This document shows positions 6,266-14,603 of a DNA stretch of 24,533 bases, piece after piece (the first letter of the stretch is position 1; every line of letters begins with the position of its first letter). The notes beneath the pieces are model-generated. The model saw nothing but the letters and a program-made list of their open reading frames with translations, was not told the origin of the DNA and searched no databases. The DNA comes from Alphaproteobacteria bacterium. Its GTDB lineage: Bacteria; Pseudomonadota; Alphaproteobacteria; GCA-2731375. The stretch is from assembly GCA_030746295.1 (NCBI GenBank), contig JASLMY010000043.1, positions 1 through 24,533 of the forward strand. Reading direction: 5' to 3'. The position numbers were made by a program, and so were the translations under genes.

Positions 6266-9028
6266 TCAACGACCGTCCTGGGCCGCCAGGATGGCGCGGC
6301 GGACGCGGTCGGGGGTGGCGGGGGCGGTGTCGATGACGGCGCCCGTCGCTTGGCGGATGCCGGCCAGGATCGCCGGTGCGGTCGGCAAGAGGCTCGGCTC
6401 GCCGACGCCCTTGGCGCCGAAGGGGCCCGTTGGCTCCGGATCCTCGATCAGCATGACCTCGATCTCGGGCATGTCGCCGACGGTCGGGATCAGATAGTCG
6501 TGCAGGTTCTCGGTCACGCCCGGCAGGTATTCCTCCATCAGGGCCATGCCCAGGCCCTGGGCGATGCCGCCCTCGACTTGGCCCTCGACGAGCGTGGGGT
6601 TGATGGCCCGGCCGACGTCGACCGCGGCGGCGATGCGCGCGACCCGGGTGGTGCCGAGCTCCATATCGACCGCGACCAGCGCCACCTGGGCCGAGAAGGC
6701 GTAGGTGGCGTAGGGGATGCCTTGGCTCGCTTCGTCCAGAAGCGTGATCGGCGGATCGAAGCAGCCTTCGCCGAGCAGCACCTCGCCGGCCGCCGTCTGC
6801 GGCAAGCGATCCAGCACCACGGCATGCGAGGAGGCCCCCTCGCCCAGCACGACCTCGCCTTTGCCGAAGGCGATCGGCTCCGCCTCGCCGACGTTGGCGA
6901 GGCGGCGAAGCTGTGCCGCCAGCTCCTCGCAAGCCAGTTGCACCGCCCGGCCGGAGATGTAGGTCTGGCGCGAAGCCGAGGTCTTGCCGGCGTCAGCGGT
7001 TTTGTCTGTATCGCCGGAGACCAAATCGATCCGGCCCATCTCGACGCCCAGCGTATCGGCGGCGATCTGGGTCAGGACCGTGTCCGCCCCCTGGCCGATG
7101 TCGACGGCACCGCTATAGAGCGTCAGCCGCCCGTCCGGCTTCAGGCCGATGCGCATCGTGGAGGGATTGGAGGCGCCGGTGTTGCCGACGCCGTACCAGG
7201 CGGCGGCAATGCCGGTACCGTAGCGCACGATGCCGCCCTCGCGGTTCTGCGCCGCGACCGCATCTTGCGCTGACCGCCAGTGCGGCCTCAGCGCCTCCAG
7301 GCAGTCGCCGATGCCGACGCTCGCCTCGAGCCGTTGCCCGGTCGCCAGCACATCGCCCCGGCGGAGCGCGTGGCAGAGACGGAATTCCAGCGGATCGACG
7401 TCGAGCCGCGCCGCCAGTTCGTCAATCAGGGCCTCTTGGGCAATCGCCGACTGCGGCACCCCGAAACCGCGAAAGGCGCCGGCCGGCGGCGCGTTTGTGT
7501 AATAGGCGCGGGCATGCGCGCGAAGATCGGCAAAGCGGTAGGGCCCGCCGGCATGGACCGGCACCCGGCCCGCTACCGCCGGCCCCCAGGACGAATAGGC
7601 GCCGGTGTTGAAGTCGCCCTGGAAGTCCAGCGCCAGCCGCTGCCCCTCGCTATCCGAGCCTAAGCGCAGGTGCAGCTTGGAGGGATGCCGCTTGGTGCTG
7701 GCGGCCATGGATTCAGGCCGACTGTAGACGCAGGCCACCGGCTGCCCGGTCGCCCAAGCGGCGATTGCGACCAAAGGCTGCACGGAGAGGTCGATCTTGC
7801 CGCCGAAGCCACCGCCGCAGGCGGTCGGCACGATGCGCACGTCCTCAGGCGGCAGGCCCATGACAATTGCGATCTCGCCGCGGTCGAAATAGGGCGACTG
7901 CGTCGTCGCGTGGATCTCGATGCGCTCGCCGACGCGGACGGCGTAGCCGGCCTCGGGCTCGATATAGGCGTGCTCGACGAAGGCGGTCTCGAACCGCCCC
8001 TCGACGAGATGCGCAGCGCCCGCCAATGCAGCGTCGACGTCGCCCTCTTCGAGCCGGGCCTCGATCAGCAGGTTGTCCGGCTTGACCTCGTGCACGGGGC
8101 CACCGCCGGCGGCGGCCGCCTCGATGCTCTCGATCGGCTCCAGCGGCTCGTAGTCGATGGGCAACGCCTCGTCGGCGATCGCTTCTATCGTCGCCCGCTC
8201 ACCGACCAGCGCCAGCACCGCCTCGCCTCGATAGCGGACCAGCCCCTCGGCCAGGACGGGCTGGTCCCTTATCTCCGGGAAGGCGCCCAGGCGATTGCTG
8301 CCCGGCACGTCCTCGGCGCTCAAGACCCGAACCAGGCCCGGATGGGCGGCGACGAAGGCCTCCAGATCGCCGAGACGGAATTTGGCGTGCGCGTGCGGCG
8401 AGCGCACCGCTCTCAGCCAAAGCGCGTTTTCCGGGATGACGTCGGCGCCGTAGCGGGCTTCCCCCAGCGTCCGCGGCCGGCCGTCGACGCGGACGACGCG
8501 GGCGCCGACCGCATCGCCCGCCGGTGGCGGCTCGGGCAGGCCGACCTCGGCCGCGTCCATCACCGCGTCGATGATCTTGGCATAACCGGTGCAGCGGCAA
8601 AGCACACCGCCCAGCGCGTCCTCGACCTCTTCCCGCATCGGCTTGAGCCGGCTCCCCAGAATCTCGGTCGCCGCCAGCATCATGCCGGGCGTGCAGATGC
8701 CACACTGGGCAGCGCCATGGCGCTCGAAGGCTTGCTGCACCCTGGTCAGATGGCCGTGACTGGTCAGGCCCTCGACAGTGACCACCAACTTGTCGTCAGC
8801 CTGGGCCGCCGGGATCAGGCAGGCGCAGGCTTGAACGCCGTCGAAGAGCACCGTGCAGGCGCCGCAGTCGCCGGCATTGCAGCCGACCTTGACGCCGGTC
8901 AGACCGAACTCGTCGCGCAGCACGTCCGAAAGGCGGGCGACGGGGTCGACCACCGCATCCTGCCAGGCACCGTTGAGCATGAACCGGATCGGCAGGCCCG
9001 GCGCCTCGGTTCTGGCCGGGGCGCTCAC
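6266..9028 (-). CDS. Molybdenum hydroxylase, fused [2Fe-2S] and molybdopterin subunits
   Basis: A 920-residue xanthine dehydrogenase/aldehyde oxidase-family protein. The N-terminus holds both [2Fe-2S] clusters: the plant-ferredoxin-like set C50, C55, C58 and C70 (CNAGDCGAC), and the helical set C109, C112, C144 and C146 (CGICTPGM, CRCTGY). After a linker (about 165-178) comes the molybdopterin-cytosine-dinucleotide part: GGGFGGK (405-411), GAFRGFGVPQ (517-526), DIGQGADT (643-650) and GAKGVGEP (871-878). E877 sits where the family's catalytic glutamate is expected. There is no FAD domain, which is supplied by the preceding gene. The start is GTG at 9028 in a GTGA overlap with that gene's stop, implying translational coupling. 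The fused small-large form resembles Desulfovibrio aldehyde oxidoreductase more than three-subunit CO dehydrogenase. Role: hydroxylation of an N-heterocycle or aldehyde with water as oxygen source. Substrate unknown. Confidence 0.9.
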   Translation of the reverse strand: MSAPARTEAPGLPIRFMLNGAWQDAVVDPVARLSDVLRDEFGLTGVKVGCNAGDCGACTVLFDGVQACACLIPAAQADDKLVVTVEGLTSHGHLTRVQQAFERHGAAQCGICTPGMMLAATEILGSRLKPMREEVEDALGGVLCRCTGYAKIIDAVMDAAEVGLPEPPPAGDAVGARVVRVDGRPRTLGEARYGADVIPENALWLRAVRSPHAHAKFRLGDLEAFVAAHPGLVRVLSAEDVPGSNRLGAFPEIRDQPVLAEGLVRYRGEAVLALVGERATIEAIADEALPIDYEPLEPIESIEAAAAGGGPVHEVKPDNLLIEARLEEGDVDAALAGAAHLVEGRFETAFVEHAYIEPEAGYAVRVGERIEIHATTQSPYFDRGEIAIVMGLPPEDVRIVPTACGGGFGGKIDLSVQPLVAIAAWATGQPVACVYSRPESMAASTKRHPSKLHLRLGSDSEGQRLALDFQGDFNTGAYSSWGPAVAGRVPVHAGGPYRFADLRAHARAYYTNAPPAGAFRGFGVPQSAIAQEALIDELAARLDVDPLEFRLCHALRRGDVLATGQRLEASVGIGDCLEALRPHWRSAQDAVAAQNREGGIVRYGTGIAAAWYGVGNTGASNPSTMRIGLKPDGRLTLYSGAVDIGQGADTVLTQIAADTLGVEMGRIDLVSGDTDKTADAGKTSASRQTYISGRAVQLACEELAAQLRRLANVGEAEPIAFGKGEVVLGEGASSHAVVLDRLPQTAAGEVLLGEGCFDPPITLLDEASQGIPYATYAFSAQVALVAVDMELGTTRVARIAAAVDVGRAINPTLVEGQVEGGIAQGLGMALMEEYLPGVTENLHDYLIPTVGDMPEIEVMLIEDPEPTGPFGAKGVGEPSLLPTAPAILAGIRQATGAVIDTAPATPDRVRRAILAAQDGR

Positions 9029-9867
9029 GACACCGTCCCCAGCCGTTCCAGAAGGCGGCGCGTCATCGTCACGGCCGCGTCTCGTCGGTAGCCGGCGCCG
9101 GCGCGGCAGTCGTCGATCGGGCTGAGCGCCGCCAGATGCTCCAGCGTCACTTGCGCCGCTAACTCCCGCCCCATCGGCCGACCGGCAAGCTCAGCCTCGA
9201 GGCCGGCCAGCCTCTGCGGCACCGTTGAGCAGGCGCCGACCGCGATCCTCGCGCGCGTGACGACGCCGTCGGCATCGCAGTCGAGCCGGCCGGCCACCGA
9301 GACGATGGAGATCACCAGGTAGCGGCGCGCACCGAGCTTCAAGAAATCGCTCCGCGTCGTCCCCGGCGGCCGCGGAATCTGGACGCCGGTGACCATCTCG
9401 CCCGGTCCGAGCAGGGTCTCGCGGTTGCCGACGACGAAGTCCGCCACGGGGATAAGCTTGCCGCCCAACCGAGAGGCGACCTCGACCTCGGCGTCCAGCG
9501 CCAGCAGTATCGGCACTCCGTCGGCAGCGGGCGAAGCGTTGCAGAGGTTGCCGACCAGCGTCGCCCGGTTCTGGATCTGTCGGCCGCCGACCTCGCGGCC
9601 GGCCCGTTTCAGGCCGTCGAAGAGCGGCGGCAGCTTAGCATCGACGATCTGGCTCCAGGTCGTCGCGGCGCCGATCCACCAATGATCGTCGGCCTTCTCG
9701 ATGCCGATCAGGTCCTCGATGCCGGTAACGTCGAGAATGTCTTCGGCGAGCGGCCGGTCGACCCGCGCCGGGAAATGGTCGGTGGCGCCGGCCAGGATCG
9801 TCCAGCGGCCCGAGGCCAGGGTTTCGAGAGCCTCCGCCAGCTCGGACGGACGAGCATACTGAACCAT
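9025..9867 (-). CDS. FAD-binding subunit of molybdenum hydroxylase (CoxM/XdhA-like)
   Basis: A 280-residue flavin subunit close to the usual length of CoxM-type proteins (about 290). It shows the FAD-binding loop AGATDHFP (26-33; family form AGGTDL) and the second loop containing QIQNRATLVGNLCNASPA (98-114), which contacts the flavin diphosphate. The C-terminal domain has KLGARRYLVISIVSVAG and ends with YRRDAA and a helix, as in the CO-dehydrogenase flavoprotein C-terminal domain. It would take electrons from the iron-sulfur clusters of the fused partner and pass them to NAD+, quinone or another acceptor. The ATG at 9867 is preceded by GGGGAGG. The stop overlaps the partner's start by four bases, so the two genes form a unit. 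Family assignment is solid; acceptor and substrate are not determined. Confidence 0.9.
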   Translation of the reverse strand: MVQYARPSELAEALETLASGRWTILAGATDHFPARVDRPLAEDILDVTGIEDLIGIEKADDHWWIGAATTWSQIVDAKLPPLFDGLKRAGREVGGRQIQNRATLVGNLCNASPAADGVPILLALDAEVEVASRLGGKLIPVADFVVGNRETLLGPGEMVTGVQIPRPPGTTRSDFLKLGARRYLVISIVSVAGRLDCDADGVVTRARIAVGACSTVPQRLAGLEAELAGRPMGRELAAQVTLEHLAALSPIDDCRAGAGYRRDAAVTMTRRLLERLGTVS

Positions 9868-9933
9868 CGTCGCCGCCTCCCCAACGGCTTGGTTGTGCCG
9901 GCCTTACTTTCTCGGCAACAGTTGGTTGGGGCC

Positions 9934-9961
9934 ATGGTGACCAGCTCGAAGCGGCTGTCAA
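9934..9961 (-). promoter_or_regulatory. Weak candidate promoter for the molybdenum hydroxylase pair
   Basis: On the minus strand a perfect TTGACA (9956-9961) lies about 90 bases upstream of the FAD-subunit ATG. The best -10 position at 16-base spacing is CACCAT (9934-9939), a poor match. The 124-base gap after the ferredoxin reductase gene leaves room for a promoter, so the hydroxylase pair may be transcribed separately from the kor genes. Only the -35 supports this. Confidence 0.22.
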
Positions 9962-9991
9962 GCCGGCGACACATCGGTGCGGCCGACCCGC

Positions 9992-11299
9992 TCAAGCCGG
10001 GTCGAGCACCGCCAACATCTCCTCGATGGTGACGAACTTGCGCCTCGGCGACGGCGCCTCGGCACCGGCGACCTCGGCCGCGTCTATGCGCCGCCATTCG
10101 TCGTAGGAAACGACCCGAACCCCGGCCTCGGCGAGAAACGGCTCCAGCGCTTGCCGGCCCGGTTTCTCCCCGGCGCCGCAGTCCTGGACGATCTGCTCGG
10201 CGGCGGCGCGGCCGTCCGGCTTGTTGGTGCCGATGACCCCGGTCGGCCCCCGCCTGATCCAGCCGACCGCATAGACGCCGTCGCCGACGCGACCCGCGTC
10301 GTTGACGGCGATGCCGCCCCGCTCGTCGAACGGCATGCCGTCCAGCGGTTGGCCCTGATAGCCGATCGCGGTCAGGACCAATCCGCAGGCGACCTCGAAG
10401 AACTCGCCTGTGCCGACGGCACGGCCGTCCACCACCCGGGTCCGCTCCAGCCGCAGGCCCTCGACCCGCTCGCCGCCCAGCACCTCGACTGGCGAGGCGC
10501 AGAAGGCGAAGTGCACGCGCTTGTCCTTCCCTGCGGGGTCGAGCTCGGTGAACTCGCGCAAGGTCGCCAGGTTGCGCTCCTTCAGGCGGCGGTCGCGGTC
10601 GCTTTCGGCCTCGGCGATCGCGTCCGGCAATTGTGCCGGGTCGACCACGGGATGAGCATTATCCAACCGGCCCATCTCTCGCAGCTCGACATTGGTGAAC
10701 TTGGCTTCCGCCGGGCTGCGCCGGCCGAACATGTAGACGTCGTTAATCGGCGCGGCCTGAATCGCGTCGTCGGCATAGGCCGCGATGTCTGAGCTGGCGA
10801 GCTCGGCCCGCGTCTTGACCAGCACGCGGGCGATATCGACGGCGACGTTGCCGACCCCGACGACCGCCGCCGCCTCGGTGTCGAGCTTCGGGTTCAGGTT
10901 CCGGAAATCGGGGTGACCGTTGTACCAGCCGACGAACTCGGCGGCGCCGAAGACGCCAGCCTTGTCCTCACCCGGCAGGCCGAGCTTGCGGTCGAAGGGC
11001 GAGCCGACGGCCAGCACCACCGCGTCGTACATCCCCTTGAGCTGGTCGAGCGAAACGTCGCGGCCGACCTCGACATTACCGAAGTAACGGACCTGCGCCG
11101 CCGCCGCGGTCTTGTCGAAGCTGCGGGAGACGTTCTTCGTGGTCTGATGGTCGGGGGCGACGCCGTAACGGATGAGGCCGTGCGGTGCCGGCAGGCGCTC
11201 GACGATGTCGACCTCGCAGTCGACGCCCGACTTGATCAACGCTTCCGCCGTGTAAAAGCCGCTCGGCCCGGACCCCACGATCGCAACTGTGATCGGCAT
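9992..11299 (-). CDS. Ferredoxin:NADP+ reductase, adrenodoxin-reductase (FprA) family
   Basis: A 435-residue flavoprotein. The FAD-binding dinucleotide fold is at the N-terminus (VAIVGSGPSGFYTAEAL, glycines in 9-14). RYGVAPDH and KNVSRSF follow, both hallmarks of the adrenodoxin reductase/FprA group. The NADP fold is GVGNVAVDIAR (148-158), and the conserved C-terminal flavin contact is WIRRGPTGVIGTNKPDG. Length fits the family (about 450). It exchanges electrons between ferredoxin and NADP(H) in the cytoplasm. It lies 128 bases downstream of korB on the same strand, so its natural role here may be to use ferredoxin reduced by the 2-oxoacid oxidoreductase. I start at the ATG at 11299, which leads directly into the FAD strand and follows an AGAGAGAG ribosome-binding stretch. 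A longer frame to 11332 adds an unlikely 11-residue lead. No ferredoxin gene is in the window. Confidence 0.9.
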   Translation of the reverse strand: MPITVAIVGSGPSGFYTAEALIKSGVDCEVDIVERLPAPHGLIRYGVAPDHQTTKNVSRSFDKTAAAAQVRYFGNVEVGRDVSLDQLKGMYDAVVLAVGSPFDRKLGLPGEDKAGVFGAAEFVGWYNGHPDFRNLNPKLDTEAAAVVGVGNVAVDIARVLVKTRAELASSDIAAYADDAIQAAPINDVYMFGRRSPAEAKFTNVELREMGRLDNAHPVVDPAQLPDAIAEAESDRDRRLKERNLATLREFTELDPAGKDKRVHFAFCASPVEVLGGERVEGLRLERTRVVDGRAVGTGEFFEVACGLVLTAIGYQGQPLDGMPFDERGGIAVNDAGRVGDGVYAVGWIRRGPTGVIGTNKPDGRAAAEQIVQDCGAGEKPGRQALEPFLAEAGVRVVSYDEWRRIDAAEVAGAEAPSPRRKFVTIEEMLAVLDPA

Positions 11300-11427
11300 A
11301 CGACTCTCTCTCTGCCCCCCCGAGGCCCCCATAGACGCTCGACCAATCGTAATGCGCTAGCTTCCGAGGGTAAATGGGTCGCCCCAAAACCGCGCCTCGC
11401 AGCCCCCGCGACGACGCCATTCGGCGT

Positions 11428-12450
11428 TCAGACCGTCCAGGTGGCGCCGCTCCGCAGCAGGGCGTTGACATCGGCCTCGGGCGACTTGGCGATCGCCGCC
11501 TCGACCTGCGCCATGGCGGCATCCTCGTAGGTCTGTTCCTCGGCAGAGTAGAGCACGCCCATGGCCATCGGCATCTCCGGTGGCTCCATCGCCGCCAGCA
11601 TCAGGGCCAGGGGACGGCTCGATTCGTCGTGCACCAGAATATCGTCCTCGGCCACGCCGTCCTCGCCGACGGTGACGGCCTCGAGAGCGAGCTTCTCGGC
11701 GTTCAGCCGCAGGCCCCGGTTGCCGTCCTTGCCGAAGCGCAGCGGCTGGCCGTGGTTGACGTGGATCTGACGGTCGGCGGCGACACTCTTCTCGGCGAAG
11801 CTGTCGAAGACGCCGTCGTTGTAGACGATGCAGTTCTGGAAGATCTCGATGAACGAGGTGCCGTTGTGGGCATGCGCCAGCTTCAAGGTTTCCAAGAGCT
11901 CTTTTTGCTGGGTATCGACGCCGCGGGCGACGAAGCGACCACCGGCCCCGATCGCCATTTGCGCCGGCGACAACGGCAGGTCGACCGAGCCCATTGGCGT
12001 CGACGGCGAGCGCGTCCCACGCCTCGAGGTCGGCGAATACTGACCCTTGGTCAGGCCATAGATTTCGTTGTTGAAGAGCAGGATCTGCAGGTCGACGTTG
12101 CGCCTCAGCGCATGCAGCATGTGGTTGCCGCCGATCGAAAGCCCGTCGCCATCGCCGGTGACGACCCAGACGTCGAGCTCGGGATTGGCGAGCTTGACGC
12201 CCGTCGCGATCGCTGGCGCCCGGCCATGGATAGTATGAAAGCCGTAGGTCTCCATGTAGTAGGGAAAGCGCGAAGAACAGCCGATGCCGGAGACGAAGAC
12301 CGTGTTCTCTGGCCGCGCCCCGATCTCGGCCAGGGTCCGCTGCACGCCCTTGATAATGGCGTAGTCGCCGCAACCCGGGCACCAGCGCACCTCCTGGTCG
12401 GAAGCGAAGTCCTTGGGCTTGAGGTTCTCGATTACCGTCGGCGCGTTCAT
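11428..12450 (-). CDS. korB: 2-oxoacid:ferredoxin oxidoreductase beta subunit (KorB-like)
   Basis: A 340-residue thiamine-diphosphate subunit. The TPP/Mg motif is GDGDGLSIGGNHMLHALRRN (99-118), followed by LLFNNEIYGLTKGQYSPTS, the classic OFOR beta signature. Cysteines that would hold the [4Fe-4S] cluster are C24 and C27 (WCPGCGDY), C58 (GIGCSS) and C207 (FQNCIVYND). With the alpha subunit it cleaves a 2-oxoacid with CoA, giving acyl-CoA, CO2 and reduced ferredoxin. The two-subunit form with a fused gamma-alpha partner is typical of 2-oxoglutarate:ferredoxin oxidoreductases, the likely substrate class, although other 2-oxoacids are possible. The ATG at 12450 follows the korA stop in the sequence TGAGATG, with one base between, so the subunits are translationally coupled. 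Confidence 0.92.
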   Translation of the reverse strand: MNAPTVIENLKPKDFASDQEVRWCPGCGDYAIIKGVQRTLAEIGARPENTVFVSGIGCSSRFPYYMETYGFHTIHGRAPAIATGVKLANPELDVWVVTGDGDGLSIGGNHMLHALRRNVDLQILLFNNEIYGLTKGQYSPTSRRGTRSPSTPMGSVDLPLSPAQMAIGAGGRFVARGVDTQQKELLETLKLAHAHNGTSFIEIFQNCIVYNDGVFDSFAEKSVAADRQIHVNHGQPLRFGKDGNRGLRLNAEKLALEAVTVGEDGVAEDDILVHDESSRPLALMLAAMEPPEMPMAMGVLYSAEEQTYEDAAMAQVEAAIAKSPEADVNALLRSGATWTV

Positions 12451-12451
12451 C

Positions 12452-14329
12452 TCAGCTCTCCGTCAAGGCGCGGATCGCCGCCGTCACTTCGGCGATCTTG
12501 AAGGGCTGCCCGGTCACCTTGTTCAGGCCCTTGGCCGGTATCAGGTACTCCGCCCGCAACACCGTGATCAACTGGCCGGCATTCATCTCCGGCACCAGGA
12601 CGTGGCGATAGCCGGCCAATAGCTCGCCCAGGTTCTTCGGCAGGGGGCACAGGTGGCGCAGATGGATATGGCTGACATCGACACCGTCGGCACGCAGGTT
12701 GTCGACGGCGCGGCTGATCGGACCGTAGGTCGAGCTCCATCCGACGACCGCGATCTCGCCCGACTCCTGCCCCTGATCGGCGCCCTGGAGCGGGATGTCG
12801 TCGGCAATGCCGGCAATCTTGCGGGCCCGCATGTCGGTCATCCGCTGATGGTTCTCAGGATCGTAGCTGATGTGGCCAGTCTCGATCGACTTCTCGATGC
12901 CACCGGTCCGATGCTCCAGACCCGGCGTGCCCGGCACTGCCCAAACCCGACCCAAGGTCTTCGGATCGCGCAGCGAGGGACGGAAGCCCTCGGGGTCCTG
13001 GCGGAAATGGACCGGGAACGACTCGTAGCCGTCGAAGTCGGGGATCAACCAGGGCTCAGCCGCGTTGGCGACGTAGCCGTCGGTCAGCAGGATCACCGGC
13101 GTCATGTACTTGGTCGCGAGCCGCACCGCTTCGATACCGCAATCAAAGCAGTCCGAAGGCGAGGACGCAGCAAGCACCACGACCGGCGCATCGGCATTGC
13201 GCCCGTAGATCGCCTGGTAGAGATCCGACTGCTCGGTCTTGGTCGGCATGCCGGTGGAGGGCCCGGCCCGCTGCGAGTTCACGACCACGAGCGGCAGCTC
13301 GGTGCTGATCGCAAGGCCGATCGCCTCGGTCTTCAGTGCCACGCCCGGGCCGGAGCTCGAAGTGACGCCGATCGAGCCGGCATAGGACGCACCGATTGCG
13401 GCGCAGACCGCGGCGATCTCGTCTTCCGCCTGATAGGTGACGATGCCGAACTGCTTCAAGCTCGCCAGGATGTGCAAGATGGGCGAGGCCGGCGTGATCG
13501 GGTAGGAAGCGAAGACCATCTTCAAATCGGCCAGTTGGCTGCCCGCGACCAGCCCCCAAGCCAGCGCCTCGCTGCCGGTGACGGTGCGATAGACGCCCGG
13601 CGCGATTTCGGCCGGCATCACAGAGAAGCCGCCGATGCTGCCCGAAAGCTCGGCCGTCTCGCCATAGGCGTGGCCGGCGTTGAGCGCGGCGATGTTGGAG
13701 GCGGCGATCTCCGGGCGCTTTTCGAACTTCTCGTTCAGCCAATCGACCGTTGGCTTCCGACGACGATCGTAAAGCCAATAGATCAGCCCCAGGGTCCAGA
13801 GATTCTTGCAGCGAAGACCGTCCTTCTGGCTGAGTCCGAACTCCTTCACCGCTTCCAGCGTCAGCCGCGAGACGTCGATCTCGAGAAGCCGATAGTCCTC
13901 CAGCGTGCCGTCCTCAAGCGGGTTGGCCTCGAAACCGGCCTTGCGCAGATTGCGGTCGCTGAGGGTGCCGGTATCCAAGATGACGAGACCGCCCTGCTTC
14001 AGGTCCTTGATGTTGACCTGCAACGCCGCCGGGTTCAGCGCCACCAAGACGTCCGGCGCATCGCCCGAGGTCATGATCTTGCGGGCGCCGAAATTGATCT
14101 GGTAGGCCGAGACACCGTAGGTGGTTCCGACCGGTGCACGGATCTCGGCCGGAAAATCCGGGAACGTCGCCAGGTCGTTACCGGCCAGCGCCGTCGTTTG
14201 GGTGAATTGGCTGCCGGTCAACTGCACGCCGTCGCCGGAATCACCGGCAAAACGTACGACCACCGACTCGACCAGCTCGCGAGAAACACCCTCGGGCCGA
14301 AGCTCTTCCGCGGTAGTGATAGCGCTCAT
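12452..14329 (-). CDS. korA: 2-oxoacid:ferredoxin oxidoreductase, fused gamma-alpha subunit (KorA-like)
   Basis: A 625-residue protein with two parts. Residues about 22-215 are the gamma (POR catalytic) domain: VVRFAGDSGDGVQLTG, then FPDFPAEIRAPVGTTYGVSA and KQGGLVILDTG. Residues about 245-480 are the alpha pyrimidine-binding domain, with YPITPAS (276-282), QAEDEIAAV and TSSSGPGVALKTEAIG, followed by domain II to the C-terminus. The family's order and length (about 600-630) are respected. It pairs with the downstream beta subunit to form the active enzyme. Such enzymes can replace or complement 2-oxoglutarate dehydrogenase in the TCA cycle and are usually oxygen-sensitive. The ATG at 14329 is preceded only by a weak GGACTGA ribosome-binding site. 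It is probably the first gene of a korA-korB-reductase transcript. Confidence 0.92.
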   Translation of the reverse strand: MSAITTAEELRPEGVSRELVESVVVRFAGDSGDGVQLTGSQFTQTTALAGNDLATFPDFPAEIRAPVGTTYGVSAYQINFGARKIMTSGDAPDVLVALNPAALQVNIKDLKQGGLVILDTGTLSDRNLRKAGFEANPLEDGTLEDYRLLEIDVSRLTLEAVKEFGLSQKDGLRCKNLWTLGLIYWLYDRRRKPTVDWLNEKFEKRPEIAASNIAALNAGHAYGETAELSGSIGGFSVMPAEIAPGVYRTVTGSEALAWGLVAGSQLADLKMVFASYPITPASPILHILASLKQFGIVTYQAEDEIAAVCAAIGASYAGSIGVTSSSGPGVALKTEAIGLAISTELPLVVVNSQRAGPSTGMPTKTEQSDLYQAIYGRNADAPVVVLAASSPSDCFDCGIEAVRLATKYMTPVILLTDGYVANAAEPWLIPDFDGYESFPVHFRQDPEGFRPSLRDPKTLGRVWAVPGTPGLEHRTGGIEKSIETGHISYDPENHQRMTDMRARKIAGIADDIPLQGADQGQESGEIAVVGWSSTYGPISRAVDNLRADGVDVSHIHLRHLCPLPKNLGELLAGYRHVLVPEMNAGQLITVLRAEYLIPAKGLNKVTGQPFKIAEVTAAIRALTES

Positions 14330-14568
14330 GACAATTCAGTCCGTCTTACTTGTCGTCTCTTCGTTGATTCGACCGCGGAGGCATCGGAATAGAGCGTCGC
14401 CAGAGCCGCCCGGGGCATTGTTGCCTCAGGCTGGGGTTAGCTGAAATGGAGTGTGTTCCGGCGCAGCAGACTACCGTTCTCGGTGCCTCATGCAGTGTGA
14501 CTCGGCTGTGCATACTACACGTAACATGGATATGCGACACATCGCTTTTGAGATCAACTTCTAGTGTG
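14330..14568. other. Upstream region of korA; no gene seen
   Basis: About 240 bases between korA and the terminator of the FG-GAP gene. I see no credible coding sequence. On the minus strand TTGATC and CATATC are 17 bases apart (around 14528-14556), a weak promoter match. The -35 hexamer lies inside the palindrome TTGAGATCAA (14548-14557 on the plus strand), a possible operator. Nearby GCATA and TATGC form a short inverted repeat. All are low-confidence signals. Confidence 0.3.
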
Positions 14569-14603
14569 AAAAAAGTGCGCTCTCGCGAACTCCGTTTCAG
14601 CGC
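14569..14603 (-). terminator. Likely intrinsic terminator of the FG-GAP gene
   Basis: Read on the minus strand, GCGCT and AGCGC (14577-14603) close a hairpin with an inner GAAaC/GTTC stem, followed two bases later by a run of six T (14569-14574 as A on the plus strand). The stem begins in the last codons of the gene and includes its TGA. Stem plus U-tract is the classic Rho-independent arrangement, although the stem is interrupted. Confidence 0.55.

Noticed and set aside
7670..9091. 473-residue plus-strand open frame across the molybdenum hydroxylase
   Set aside because: It has no recognisable motif and lies antisense to a gene with both iron-sulfur sets and all molybdopterin motifs in place. 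It is a high-GC shadow.
12653..14392. 579-residue plus-strand open frame across korA
   Set aside because: It is the antisense shadow of a gene with intact YPITPAS and gamma-domain motifs.
14548..14557. TTGAGATCAA upstream of korA as an FNR/FixK box
   Set aside because: The half-sites are two bases apart, not the four-base-spaced TTGAT-N4-ATCAA form. I kept it only as an unspecific palindrome.
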